Assembly: GCA_002344355.1 (NCBI GenBank)
Contig: DDTN01000048.1
Span: 1 to 52,786 of the forward strand
DNA length: 52,786 bases
From: Proteobacteria bacterium UBA2363
GTDB lineage: Bacteria > Pseudomonadota > Gammaproteobacteria > Xanthomonadales > UBA2363
Reading direction: 5' to 3'
In this document: positions 1 through 7,097 of the stretch, one piece after another
How positions within the stretch are numbered: the stretch's first letter is position 1
How the letters are laid out: the number at the start of each line of letters is the position of its first letter
Position numbers and translations under genes: made by a program
The notes under the pieces: model-generated
What the model was told of the DNA's origin: nothing
Databases searched by the model: none
Seen by the model: the letters and a program-made list of their open reading frames with translations, nothing else

Positions 1-49
1 GCTCCGGGCTCCGGGCTCCGAACTTGAAACTCCGAACTTGGAACCTGCA
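1..49. repeat. short heptamer-type repeats at window edge
   Basis: Bases 1-20 are almost three copies of GGCTCCG in tandem. They are followed by two related units built on CTCCGAACTTG. The array may continue to the left of the window. A similar heptamer array (CCCTGCT) lies at 10573-10617. No coding function is apparent. Confidence 0.6.
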
Positions 50-80
50 ACACCTGGTAAGCGGAACGCGATCTGCTCCC

Positions 81-96
81 CTCTCCCTCCGGGAGA
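81..96. repeat. short hairpin CTCTCCCTCCGGGAGA
   Basis: A 16-base hairpin-forming sequence. It is a shortened copy of the stronger hairpin at 165-187, and the two share the CTCTCCCTCCGGGAGA core. It lies in the spacer downstream of the M23 peptidase gene. Confidence 0.6.
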
Positions 97-164
97 CCTG
101 ATCTGCGTCGTGTCTCAGCCCGCTCCCAGGCGGCGTCTCGCCAGCGCGACGGCACCGCACTTCT

Positions 165-187
165 CCCCTCTCCCTCCGGGAGAGGGG
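165..187. terminator. perfect 10-bp hairpin, possible terminator or REP-like unit
   Basis: CCCCTCTCCC (165-174) and GGGAGAGGGG (178-187) are exactly complementary around a 3-base TCC loop. The hairpin lies about 100 bases past the stop of the minus-strand peptidase gene. No T tract follows on either strand, so it could be a repeat or an RNA-stabilising hairpin rather than an intrinsic terminator. Confidence 0.45.
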
Positions 188-290
188 CCGGGGGAGAGGG
201 TCGGGGCTGGCCATGATCCGCATCGCCGCCGGTCCAGGGGCACGCACCGGCCGGGCCGCCAACCCCGCACGCGGGGATCATCCATGCGCC

Positions 291-1256
291 TCAGGGCGCC
301 AGCCGCCAGCGCTCGCCGGCCTCCGGGGTCCAGGCGCCGTCCGGGCCGTCGAAGCGGAACGGGATCGAGACCAGGCGCAACCCCTCGTTGCGCTGGACGA
401 CGAAGTGCAGGTGCGGGCCGGTCGCGAAGCCGGTGGCGCCGGCCGCGCCCAGGCGCTGGCCGGCAAGGACCACGCTGCCCTCGCGCACCAGGACGCTCTC
501 GAACGCCAGGTGGGCGTAGACCGCCATGGTGCCGTCCTCGTGCAGGACGCGGACCATGTTGGCGCGGTCGCCCAGACGCCGGTCCTGGCCGGATTCGAAG
601 AAGTCGCGCTCGACGTGGATGACGATGCCGTCGCGGGCGGCCAGCACCGGGGTGCCCTCGGCGACGCCGAGGTCGACGGCGTGGTAGTTCTGCTCGTCGC
701 CATGGCTGAAGCCGCCGCCGAAGGCCTGGGCGATCGCGTAGCGGGTGCCGGAGGGCAGCGGCAGGCGGTAGCGCGCGGTCGGGTCGGGGGCGCTGCGCGG
801 ATCGCCGGGCACGGCCACCACTTCCACCCGCCAGGCGGCGTCCTGGTAGGGATCGTGGGAGCGAACCCGGGTCACCTGGACGCTGCCGCGCGGCGCCAGC
901 ACCACCCGCCGCGGCAGTAGCGGCTCGGCCAGGGCGTTGCGGACCTCGGTCAGCGCCAGCTCCACCTCCAGCGGCCCGGCGAAGCGGCTGTGCACCCACA
1001 CGGTGCTGGCCTGGCCGCCGTCGCCGCGGGTTTCCAGGCGCACCAGGGGCGAGGGGTCGACGCGCACGCGGGTGGCCTTGACCGGCGCGTCGGTGACCGG
1101 CGGCACGTCGGTGAAGTGGCGGATGCCGTGCTCGTCGACGTACTCGTAGAGCTGCTTGGCCGGCGCCACGCCGGTGACGCACAGGCCGGCGACCAGCGCC
1201 ATCAGGGCGCCGCGGGCGCGCCCGGATCGATGCCGGCTGGCCTGCGCCGGGGTCAT
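291..1256 (-). CDS. secreted M23-family metallopeptidase with DUF4124-like N-terminus
   Basis: A 321-residue protein, probably a periplasmic or envelope peptidoglycan endopeptidase. A basic N-terminus and hydrophobic stretch (residues about 17-33) form a signal peptide. Residues 34-55 (KQLYEYVDEHGIRHFTDVPP) match the DUF4124 pattern found at the start of many gammaproteobacterial secreted proteins. The C-terminal half (about 165-300) is a LytM/M23 domain: H192 and D195 in NYHAVDLG, H249 in YAHL, and the HLH motif at 282-284 are the expected zinc and catalytic residues. The ATG at 1256 is chosen because it begins a plausible signal peptide; the frame stays open upstream without any recognisable domain. 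An alternative start is Met19. With its metal-binding residues intact it is probably active. Lytic transglycosylase-type enzymes are excluded by the HxxxD/HLH pattern. Confidence 0.88.
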   Translation of the reverse strand: MTPAQASRHRSGRARGALMALVAGLCVTGVAPAKQLYEYVDEHGIRHFTDVPPVTDAPVKATRVRVDPSPLVRLETRGDGGQASTVWVHSRFAGPLEVELALTEVRNALAEPLLPRRVVLAPRGSVQVTRVRSHDPYQDAAWRVEVVAVPGDPRSAPDPTARYRLPLPSGTRYAIAQAFGGGFSHGDEQNYHAVDLGVAEGTPVLAARDGIVIHVERDFFESGQDRRLGDRANMVRVLHEDGTMAVYAHLAFESVLVREGSVVLAGQRLGAAGATGFATGPHLHFVVQRNEGLRLVSIPFRFDGPDGAWTPEAGERWRLAP

Positions 1257-1390
1257 CTCAGGCCTCGCCCTATCCCGCACCGCCGGCCAGCGCGCGCGGC
1301 GCGCCTGCGCGGCAGTCCCGGATCGCGGCCGGTGCGGCCGGCGACCGCATTCGCCACGGTCGCCAGGCAGGGCGGGCCGGAGCGCACGGA

Positions 1391-2128
1391 TCAGGCCCGG
1401 CGCAGGAACAGCAGAAGGAAATGGAAGAACTCCGCGCGCGGCGCCAGCGCGTAGTCGGCCACGGTCCAGCCCTCCTTGCGCGCCTCGCGGTCGTAGGCGG
1501 CGGCACCGATGCGCGGCGTGATACGGCGCTCGTCGGTGCCGTAGAAGACCGCGCGCCGGCGCATCTGCTCGGCGAAGGATTCCGGCGGCGTGCGGAAGCG
1601 CGGGTCGGAATCCATCAGGTCCGGGTCGGTGATGAAGTTCAGCGCCAGCACCGCGTACCCGGCATCGTCCTTGAGGTAGCGGAACACCGCCGGCATCGCG
1701 TCGAAGTGCTCGCAGAAGCCGGCGTAGACGCCGCCCAGGTTGTTGTCGAGGATGATCAGGTCGTAGCGGCCCAGGCGCGGGTCGCCCTGGTTCATCATCG
1801 CGAAGCTGTCGCCGTGGGTGGTGCGCACCTTCGGCCCGAGCTTGCCGGCGAGCCGGATGTAGTCCTCGTTGATGTCGCACAGGTGCGCGCTGTTGACCCG
1901 CTCCAGATAGCCGTGCGACATGTTGATGCCGGCCCCGGAGAACGGGTCGAGGATGTCCGGGTTGCGCAGCGGGTAGCCGTGCGCGGCGCACAGCCAGAAC
2001 ACGATGTCGATGTGGAAGCGCACGCGCAGGTAGTTGCCGACCGGCGGCAGTGCCCGGGTCAGGCCGGAGATGCCGCCGATGGCGGCGCGCCGCGTCCAGT
2101 AGTGCAGGTCGGTGGAAAAGCTGGCCAT
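1391..2128 (-). CDS. class I SAM-dependent methyltransferase, substrate unknown
   Basis: A 245-residue protein. Residues 61-67 (DPFSGAG) form the SAM-binding motif I of a Rossmann-fold methyltransferase. The acidic CDINEDY segment (about 86-92) and LIILDNN (about 130) fit motifs II and IV. The segment around FDAMPAVFRYLKDDAGYAVL resembles the beta5 region. No target-recognition domain or NPPY-type motif is visible, so the substrate cannot be named. The ATG at 2128 has a GGGAG ribosome-binding site about 6 bases upstream and gives a normal methyltransferase length, whereas the frame remains open for another 56 codons of low-complexity sequence. It is divergent from the GTPase operon and lies 134 bases upstream of the peptidase gene on the same strand. 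Confidence 0.75.
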   Translation of the reverse strand: MASFSTDLHYWTRRAAIGGISGLTRALPPVGNYLRVRFHIDIVFWLCAAHGYPLRNPDILDPFSGAGINMSHGYLERVNSAHLCDINEDYIRLAGKLGPKVRTTHGDSFAMMNQGDPRLGRYDLIILDNNLGGVYAGFCEHFDAMPAVFRYLKDDAGYAVLALNFITDPDLMDSDPRFRTPPESFAEQMRRRAVFYGTDERRITPRIGAAAYDREARKEGWTVADYALAPRAEFFHFLLLFLRRA

Positions 2129-2342
2129 GCATGCTCCCTCGGAAAGGCCCGGCCGACCCGTCCCTGGGCCGATCGGACTCGCAGGCGCCCGCTCGCGGGC
2201 AGCACGAGCCATCCCTGGCTCGCGGGAAGGTCCGGTGTTCCAGCCCTTCCCCGAAGGCTGAGCCGGCAAGGTAGCCGGCAAGGCCTGGCCCGGCAACCCG
2301 GCTCACGCGCGGTCAACCCGGCGCCGGCTACCATGGCCGGGC

Positions 2343-3818
2343 ATGGTCTCCACCCGTCTGCTTCGCTGGCTCCTGTTCGCGCTGCTCGCCGCGGCGGTCG
2401 GCGGCGCCCTGCTGCTGGCCCTGCTGGCGGTCGACACCTCGCTGTCGGTCTGGCAGCGACTGCAGGGCCTGCCGGCCGGCTTCCGATACCTGTATGGCGC
2501 GCTGCTGGGCGCCGCCGGCCTGGGCGTGGCCTGGCTGGGCTGGCGCCTGCTGCGCCGTCGCCGGCCGCGTCGCCGGCCGCCCCCGCCGCCGGTGACCCGC
2601 GCCGACATCGAGCGTCGCGCGCAACGCCTCGCCGAGGTCGGCGCCACGGCGCCCGAGGTCGCCGGGGAGCTGGCCGAACTCGACCGCCGGGCGGGTTCCG
2701 GCCACGTCTGGGTGGCGGTGTTCGGCGCCGTCAACGCCGGCAAGAGCGCACTGGTGCGCGCGCTGGCACCGCAGGCGACCACCGCCAGCGACGCCCTGGC
2801 CGGCACCACGCGGGCGGTCGAGCACGTGCACGGCGCGCTGCCGGACGGCCGCCCCCTGGTGCTGGCCGACGTGCCCGGCACCCAGGAGGATCCCGGCCGC
2901 GAGGCGCTGGCGCGCGACGAGGTGCTGCGCGCCCACTGGGTCCTGTACGTGTGCGCCGGCGACCTCAGCCGCAGCCAGGCCGCCGAGGTCGACTGGCTGA
3001 AGGCCTTCGGCAAGCCCTTCGCCCTTGTTCTCAACCAGGCCGACCGCTACCGGCCCGAGGAACTGGTGCAACTGCAGCGGCGGCTGCGCGAGCGTGTCGA
3101 CGCCCCGCTGGTGACGGTCAGCGCCGGCGGCGAGGAAGCGGTCGAGCAGGACGGCGTGCTGGCCTGGCGACAACGACCGCCCGAGGTCGCGCCGCTGCAG
3201 GCCCTGCTGGCGCGCCGCCTGGCGGCCGGTCCGCAGGCGCTGGAGGCGGCGCGCAGCCAGGCGGTGCTGGGCGGCCTGGACCAGCGCCTCGCGCAGGTCG
3301 AGGCCGCCGACCGCGCCGCGCGTTGCGAGGCCGCCGTCGGCAAGTACACGCGGCGCGCCGTGGTCGGCGCCCTGGCCGCGGTGGCGCCGGGCAGCGACCT
3401 GGTCATCCAGGGCGCCCTGGCCACCGGCCTGGTCCGCGAGCTGGCGGCGATCCACGAGGTGCCGGTCCGGCAGATCGACATCGACGCCCTGGTGGCGCGC
3501 GCCACCGGCACCCTGCGCACCACCACGGCGGTGGTGCTGGCGATCGCCGGCAACGCCGCCAAGGCGTTTCCCGGCCTGGGCACCCTGGGCGGCGGCCTGG
3601 CCCACGCGGTCGCCTACGGGATGATCTTCGACAGCCTGGGCCGGGCGGTCGCGGCGACCCTGGCCGAGTCCGGGCGGCTGGACGCGCAGGCCGCCGCCGA
3701 CGCCTTCGCCGACACCCTGCGCGCCACGCCGCGGCCGCCGGTGCTGGGCCTGCTCGGCGCGGTGCTGGCCGAGCGCGTCGTCGATCGCGCGCAGGCGCGC
3801 GAGGAGAGCCGGCCATGA
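2343..3818 (+). CDS. membrane-anchored GTPase with C-terminal DUF697-like region
   Basis: A 491-residue P-loop GTPase of the YcjF/Era-like group, first gene of a four-gene operon. Two N-terminal hydrophobic segments (about 9-29 and 47-67) anchor it in the inner membrane, followed by an RRRRPRRRPP basic-proline linker. G motifs are clear: G1 GAVNAGKSA near residue 128-136, G3 DVPGTQ near 180, and G4 NQAD near 231. The C-terminal third is Ala/Gly-rich with segments resembling DUF697 (YTRRAVVGALAAVAPGSDLVIQGALATGLVREL, then a possible membrane hairpin), a family known to act as membrane-linked GTPase regulators. Its stop overlaps the next start (ATGA at 3815-3818). A second, distinct GTPase closes the operon. 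The precise function is unknown. Confidence 0.82.
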   Translation: MVSTRLLRWLLFALLAAAVGGALLLALLAVDTSLSVWQRLQGLPAGFRYLYGALLGAAGLGVAWLGWRLLRRRRPRRRPPPPPVTRADIERRAQRLAEVGATAPEVAGELAELDRRAGSGHVWVAVFGAVNAGKSALVRALAPQATTASDALAGTTRAVEHVHGALPDGRPLVLADVPGTQEDPGREALARDEVLRAHWVLYVCAGDLSRSQAAEVDWLKAFGKPFALVLNQADRYRPEELVQLQRRLRERVDAPLVTVSAGGEEAVEQDGVLAWRQRPPEVAPLQALLARRLAAGPQALEAARSQAVLGGLDQRLAQVEAADRAARCEAAVGKYTRRAVVGALAAVAPGSDLVIQGALATGLVRELAAIHEVPVRQIDIDALVARATGTLRTTTAVVLAIAGNAAKAFPGLGTLGGGLAHAVAYGMIFDSLGRAVAATLAESGRLDAQAAADAFADTLRATPRPPVLGLLGAVLAERVVDRAQAREESRP

Positions 3819-4423
3819 CCCCGCGGTTGCCTACGTTCGTCCTGCTGGCCGCGATGTTCGCCGCGCCGCTGGCCGCGCAGCCGGCCTGGTACCGCATCGA
3901 CCCGGTGCACACCCGGATCCTGTTCTTCGTCGAGCACGCGCGCTTCTCGCGCAGCATCGGGCTGTTCCGGCCGGTCGAGGGCGGCCTGTGGTTCGATGAG
4001 GCGGACTGGACGCGCAGCCGGGTCGAGGTCTGCCTGCCGCTGGCCAGCCTGGACATGGGCGACCGCGCCTGGGAGAACACCCTGCGCCGCCGCGATTTCT
4101 TCGATGCCGGACGGCATCCGGACATCTGCCTGCGCTCGCGCCGGATCGAACGCCTGGACGCGGATCGCGGCCGCCTGCACGGCGAGCTGGAGGTGCGCGG
4201 CGTCGCCCGGGACGTGGTCTTCGACTTCACCGTGAACGATGTGCGCCGCTTCTCGCTGACCCTGAAGCGGCGCCTGGGCGTGAGCGCGACCGCGACGGTC
4301 TCGCGCAGCGCCTTCGGCATGACCCGCGATCCGACCCTGATCGGCGACGCGGTCGAGATCGTGATCGAACTTGAGGCCGAGCTGGCGCCCGCGCCGGCCG
4401 GCGACGACCCGGAGGAGAGATGA
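3815..4423 (+). CDS. periplasmic YceI-family lipocalin-like protein
   Basis: A 202-residue protein. Residues 1-21 form a typical signal peptide ending LAAQ-PAW. The remainder has the YceI pattern: WYRIDPVHTRILFFVEHARFSR at the start, the central FFDAGRHPDICLRS block, and a final beta-rich segment ending in SRSAFGMTRDPTLIGDAVEIVIELEA. YceI proteins form a beta-barrel that binds polyisoprenoids or other amphiphiles. The start ATG at 3815 overlaps the stop of the preceding GTPase gene by 4 bases, and its own stop overlaps the next start by 4 bases (4420-4423), so translation is probably coupled. The operon therefore makes two YceI domains, one soluble here and one tethered to cytochrome b561 in the next gene. 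Confidence 0.9.
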   Translation: MTPRLPTFVLLAAMFAAPLAAQPAWYRIDPVHTRILFFVEHARFSRSIGLFRPVEGGLWFDEADWTRSRVEVCLPLASLDMGDRAWENTLRRRDFFDAGRHPDICLRSRRIERLDADRGRLHGELEVRGVARDVVFDFTVNDVRRFSLTLKRRLGVSATATVSRSAFGMTRDPTLIGDAVEIVIELEAELAPAPAGDDPEER

Positions 4424-5547
4424 TGGCCTGGCGCAGCGGACCCACCGACTGGAGCACCCCGATCAAGATCCTGCACTGGCTGCTGGCGCTGGCGGTGCTG
4501 GCGATGGTGGTTTTCGGCTTCGTGATGAAGTACGGCGACTTCAGCCAGGTCGAACGGATCGGCCTGTACAACCTGCACAAGTCGACCGGCCTGACGGTGC
4601 TGGTACTGGCTCTGCTGCGCCTGGCCATCCGCCTGGTCGACCGGCGCCGGCCGGTGCTGCCGCCGATGCCGGCCTGGCAGCGCGCCACCGCCGCCTTCAC
4701 CCACGTGTTCCTGTACGTGGCGCTGATCGGCATGCCGCTGTCCGGCTGGCTGTACAACTCGGCCTCGGGCTTCCCCTTGCGCTGGTTCGGGCTGTTCCCG
4801 GTGCCGGCGCTGAGCGGCCGCGACAGCGGCCTCAAGGACCTGGCCGGCGAGATCCATTTCGCGCTGGCCCTGCTGCTGGCGCTGGTGGTGCTCGTCCACG
4901 CCGGCGCCGCCCTGGCGCACCACTTCCAGTATCGCGACAACGTCCTGCGCAGCATGTTGCCGCGCCTGCGCAGGGGCGCCGCCGGCGCCCTGCTGGCGGC
5001 CGCGCTGCTGCCGGCCTTGCTGGCGTCCGGCACCGCGCGCGCGCAGGCGCCGTCCTGGTTGCCGGACGGCGAGGCGGTGCTGGCGTTCCGTGGCAGCTAC
5101 CAGGGCGAGGCCTTCGAGGGCCGCTTCGCGCGCTTCACGCCGCAGGTGCGTTTCGACCCCGACGACCTGGCCGGTTCCGGCATCGAGGTCGACATCGAGC
5201 TGGCCAGCGCCGCGACCGGCGTCGAGGACTACGACAGCACGATGCAGTCGGCGGAGTTCTTCGACAGCGCGAGGTTCCCGCAGGCGCGCTTCGTGGCCCG
5301 CAACCTGCGCGTCGAGGGCGAAGGTTACCTGGCCGACGCCGAGCTGACCCTGCGCGACCGCACCGTTCCGCTGGCCTTTCCGTTCGCCTTCGGGATCGAC
5401 GGCGAGCGCGCCGTGCTCACGGCAAAGGTGACGCTGAAGCGCCTGGATTTCGGGGTCGGCACCGGCGAATGGGCCGACACCGCGCTGATCGCCAACGAGG
5501 TCGAGGTGCGCGTCGAGCTGCCCTTGCGGCGCGCGCCCGCGCCTTGA
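4420..5547 (+). CDS. cytochrome b561 - YceI fusion protein
   Basis: A 375-residue two-domain protein. Residues about 1-180 are a four-helix cytochrome b561: W11 to Y37 (IKILHWLLALAVLAMVVFGF), the LHKSTGL helix with a conserved His, THVFLYVALIGMPLSGWLYN, and EIHFALALLLALVVLVHAGAALAHHF. The histidines in helices 1, 2 and 4 are the expected haem ligands. A fifth hydrophobic segment (about 187-208, ending ARAQAP) looks like a signal peptide retained as a tether. Residues about 212-370 are a YceI domain (FDPDDLAGSGIEVDIE, FFDSARFPQARF, DTALIANEVEVRVEL). In Escherichia coli the corresponding genes yceJ and yceI are separate and adjacent; here they are fused, next to a separate YceI gene. Overlapping starts and stops on both sides indicate an operon. 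The ATG at 4420 is chosen; a second ATG follows directly. Confidence 0.9.
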   Translation: MMAWRSGPTDWSTPIKILHWLLALAVLAMVVFGFVMKYGDFSQVERIGLYNLHKSTGLTVLVLALLRLAIRLVDRRRPVLPPMPAWQRATAAFTHVFLYVALIGMPLSGWLYNSASGFPLRWFGLFPVPALSGRDSGLKDLAGEIHFALALLLALVVLVHAGAALAHHFQYRDNVLRSMLPRLRRGAAGALLAAALLPALLASGTARAQAPSWLPDGEAVLAFRGSYQGEAFEGRFARFTPQVRFDPDDLAGSGIEVDIELASAATGVEDYDSTMQSAEFFDSARFPQARFVARNLRVEGEGYLADAELTLRDRTVPLAFPFAFGIDGERAVLTAKVTLKRLDFGVGTGEWADTALIANEVEVRVELPLRRAPAP

Positions 5548-6893
5548 AGCTGCCCTGGCCACGCCGGCGCCGCGCGGCACCGGGCGGCGGGACGGCGCCG
5601 GCGCCGGGCGAGCGCCACCGCGACCGCGCCCGCGCCAGCCTGGCGGCACTGCGCGACGATCCGGCGATCCCGCCGGCGGTGCGCCAGCAGCTCGCCGCCG
5701 ACTTCGCCGAGGTCGAGACCCTGCTCGGCCGGCTGGAGCGCGGCGACATCCACATCGCCGTGTTCGGCCGCGTCAGCGTCGGCAAGTCGGCCCTGCTCAA
5801 CGCCCTGGCCGGCCGCGCGCTGTTCGAGGTCGGCGTCCTGCACGGCACCACCACCGTGCACAGCCTGGCCGACTGGCGCGAGTCCGGCGCCGGCAAGGTG
5901 GTGCTGGTCGACACCCCCGGCATCGACGAGCTCGACGGCGACGCCCGCGAGCGGCTCGCCTTCGAGGTCGCCGGTCGCGCCGACCTGCTGCTGTTCGTGG
6001 TCGAGGGCGATCCGGTGCGCGTCGAGCGCGAGGCGCTGGCGCGCCTGCTGGCCCTCCAGCGACCGCTGCTGCTGGTCCTGAACAAGGCCGACCGCTTCCC
6101 GCCGGAGACCCGCGCCCGGCTGCTGACCCGGCTGCGCGAGCTGGCCGGCCCGACCCTGCCCGCCGAGAACGTGGTCGCCGTGGCGGCGCTGCCGGCGCCG
6201 CTGGCGCGCATCGAGCGCGATGCCCGTGGTGGCGAGCGGCGCCATGCGCAGGCGCGCGAGCCGGAGATCGCCGCCCTGCAGTCGCGCCTGCTGGAGATCC
6301 TCGAACGCGAAGGCCGCAGCCTGGCGGCGCTCAATGCCGGCCTGTTCGCCGGCCAGCTGGTCGAGCAGGTCGCCCAGCGGGTTTCGGCGCTGCGCCGCGA
6401 CCAGGCGGCGCGGGTGATCCGCGGCTACTGCCTGGCCAAGGGCGTGGCGGTGGCGCTGAACCCGGTGCCGGTCGCCGATCTGGTCGCCGCCGCCGGCCTG
6501 GACATCGCCCTGGTCGTGCACCTGGGCCGGGTCTACGGCCAGCCGCTGAGCCGGCGCGAGGCCGGTCGGGTGATCGCCACCATCGGGGCCCAGCTCGCCG
6601 GCCTGATGGCCGGGCTGTGGGCGATCAATCTCGGCGCCTCGGCGCTCAAGGCGGTCAGCGCCGGCCTGTCGACCGCGGTCACCGCCGGCGCCCAGGGCGC
6701 CCTGGGCTGGTACGCGACCCTGGTGGTTGGCCGGGTGGTCGAGCGTTGGCTGCTGCAGGGCCGGCAGTGGGGTCCGGACGGCCCCGGCCGGGTGGTCCGC
6801 GAGATCCTCGACAGCCTGGACCGCGGTTCGGTGCTGCGCGAGGCGCGCACCGAGATCCTGGCGCGCATCCGGCGGCCGGCGCGGCGCGGCTGA
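5544..6893 (+). CDS. second GTPase of the operon, DUF697-like C-terminus
   Basis: A 449-residue protein that starts with TTG at 5544, overlapping the stop of the fusion gene as TTGA. This mirrors the ATGA overlaps upstream and is why the start was chosen. A basic N-terminus (KLPWPRRRRAAPG) is followed by a GTPase domain: G1 GRVSVGKSALLNAL near residues 72-85, G2-like HGTTTVHS, G3 DTPGID near 119, and G4 NKAD near 179. The C-terminal 190 residues include QAARVIRGYCLAKGVAVALNPVPVADLVAAAGLDIALVVHLGRVYG, a recognisable DUF697/YcjF-type pattern, then membrane-seeking Ala/Gly segments. It is not a close copy of the first GTPase, since the motifs and linkers differ. It may act as partner or regulator of the first GTPase; the substrate process is unknown. 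Confidence 0.82.
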   Translation: MKLPWPRRRRAAPGGGTAPAPGERHRDRARASLAALRDDPAIPPAVRQQLAADFAEVETLLGRLERGDIHIAVFGRVSVGKSALLNALAGRALFEVGVLHGTTTVHSLADWRESGAGKVVLVDTPGIDELDGDARERLAFEVAGRADLLLFVVEGDPVRVEREALARLLALQRPLLLVLNKADRFPPETRARLLTRLRELAGPTLPAENVVAVAALPAPLARIERDARGGERRHAQAREPEIAALQSRLLEILEREGRSLAALNAGLFAGQLVEQVAQRVSALRRDQAARVIRGYCLAKGVAVALNPVPVADLVAAAGLDIALVVHLGRVYGQPLSRREAGRVIATIGAQLAGLMAGLWAINLGASALKAVSAGLSTAVTAGAQGALGWYATLVVGRVVERWLLQGRQWGPDGPGRVVREILDSLDRGSVLREARTEILARIRRPARRG

Positions 6894-6978
6894 GCGGCGC
6901 TGTGGGTCCGGCGCGAGCTTGGCCCGGTCCGCGTTCTCGGTGTCGCGTGGCGCTGCACCGGCGGACCATCGAACGACG

Positions 6979-7080
6979 CGCGTGCCGGTCCTTCCTCATG
7001 GCGCCCGTCCGGCATCGATCCGGACGGACGGTGCGGCGGCGGCCGCCGGCGCAGCCGGTTCGCCGGGCGGCCCTCCCTGG
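6979..7080 (+). repeat. intergenic dispersed repeat, copy R1
   Basis: The spacer between the convergent GTPase operon and subtilase gene contains a roughly 100-base segment that matches, in reverse orientation, bases 27246-27345. The best block (7049-7077, beginning GCGCAGCCGG and ending GGCGGCCCTCC) differs from the other copy at about one or two positions, and CGCCCGTCCGGC and several shorter blocks also align. It carries no gene. Confidence 0.55.
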
Positions 7081-7097
7081 CCGCGGCCGGCGAGCCG

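Noticed and set aside
291..2306. A single long minus-strand protein joining the methyltransferase region to the M23 peptidase
   Set aside because: The upstream half is an out-of-frame reading of the methyltransferase gene. The peptidase has its own signal peptide at residue 1 of the 321-residue form.
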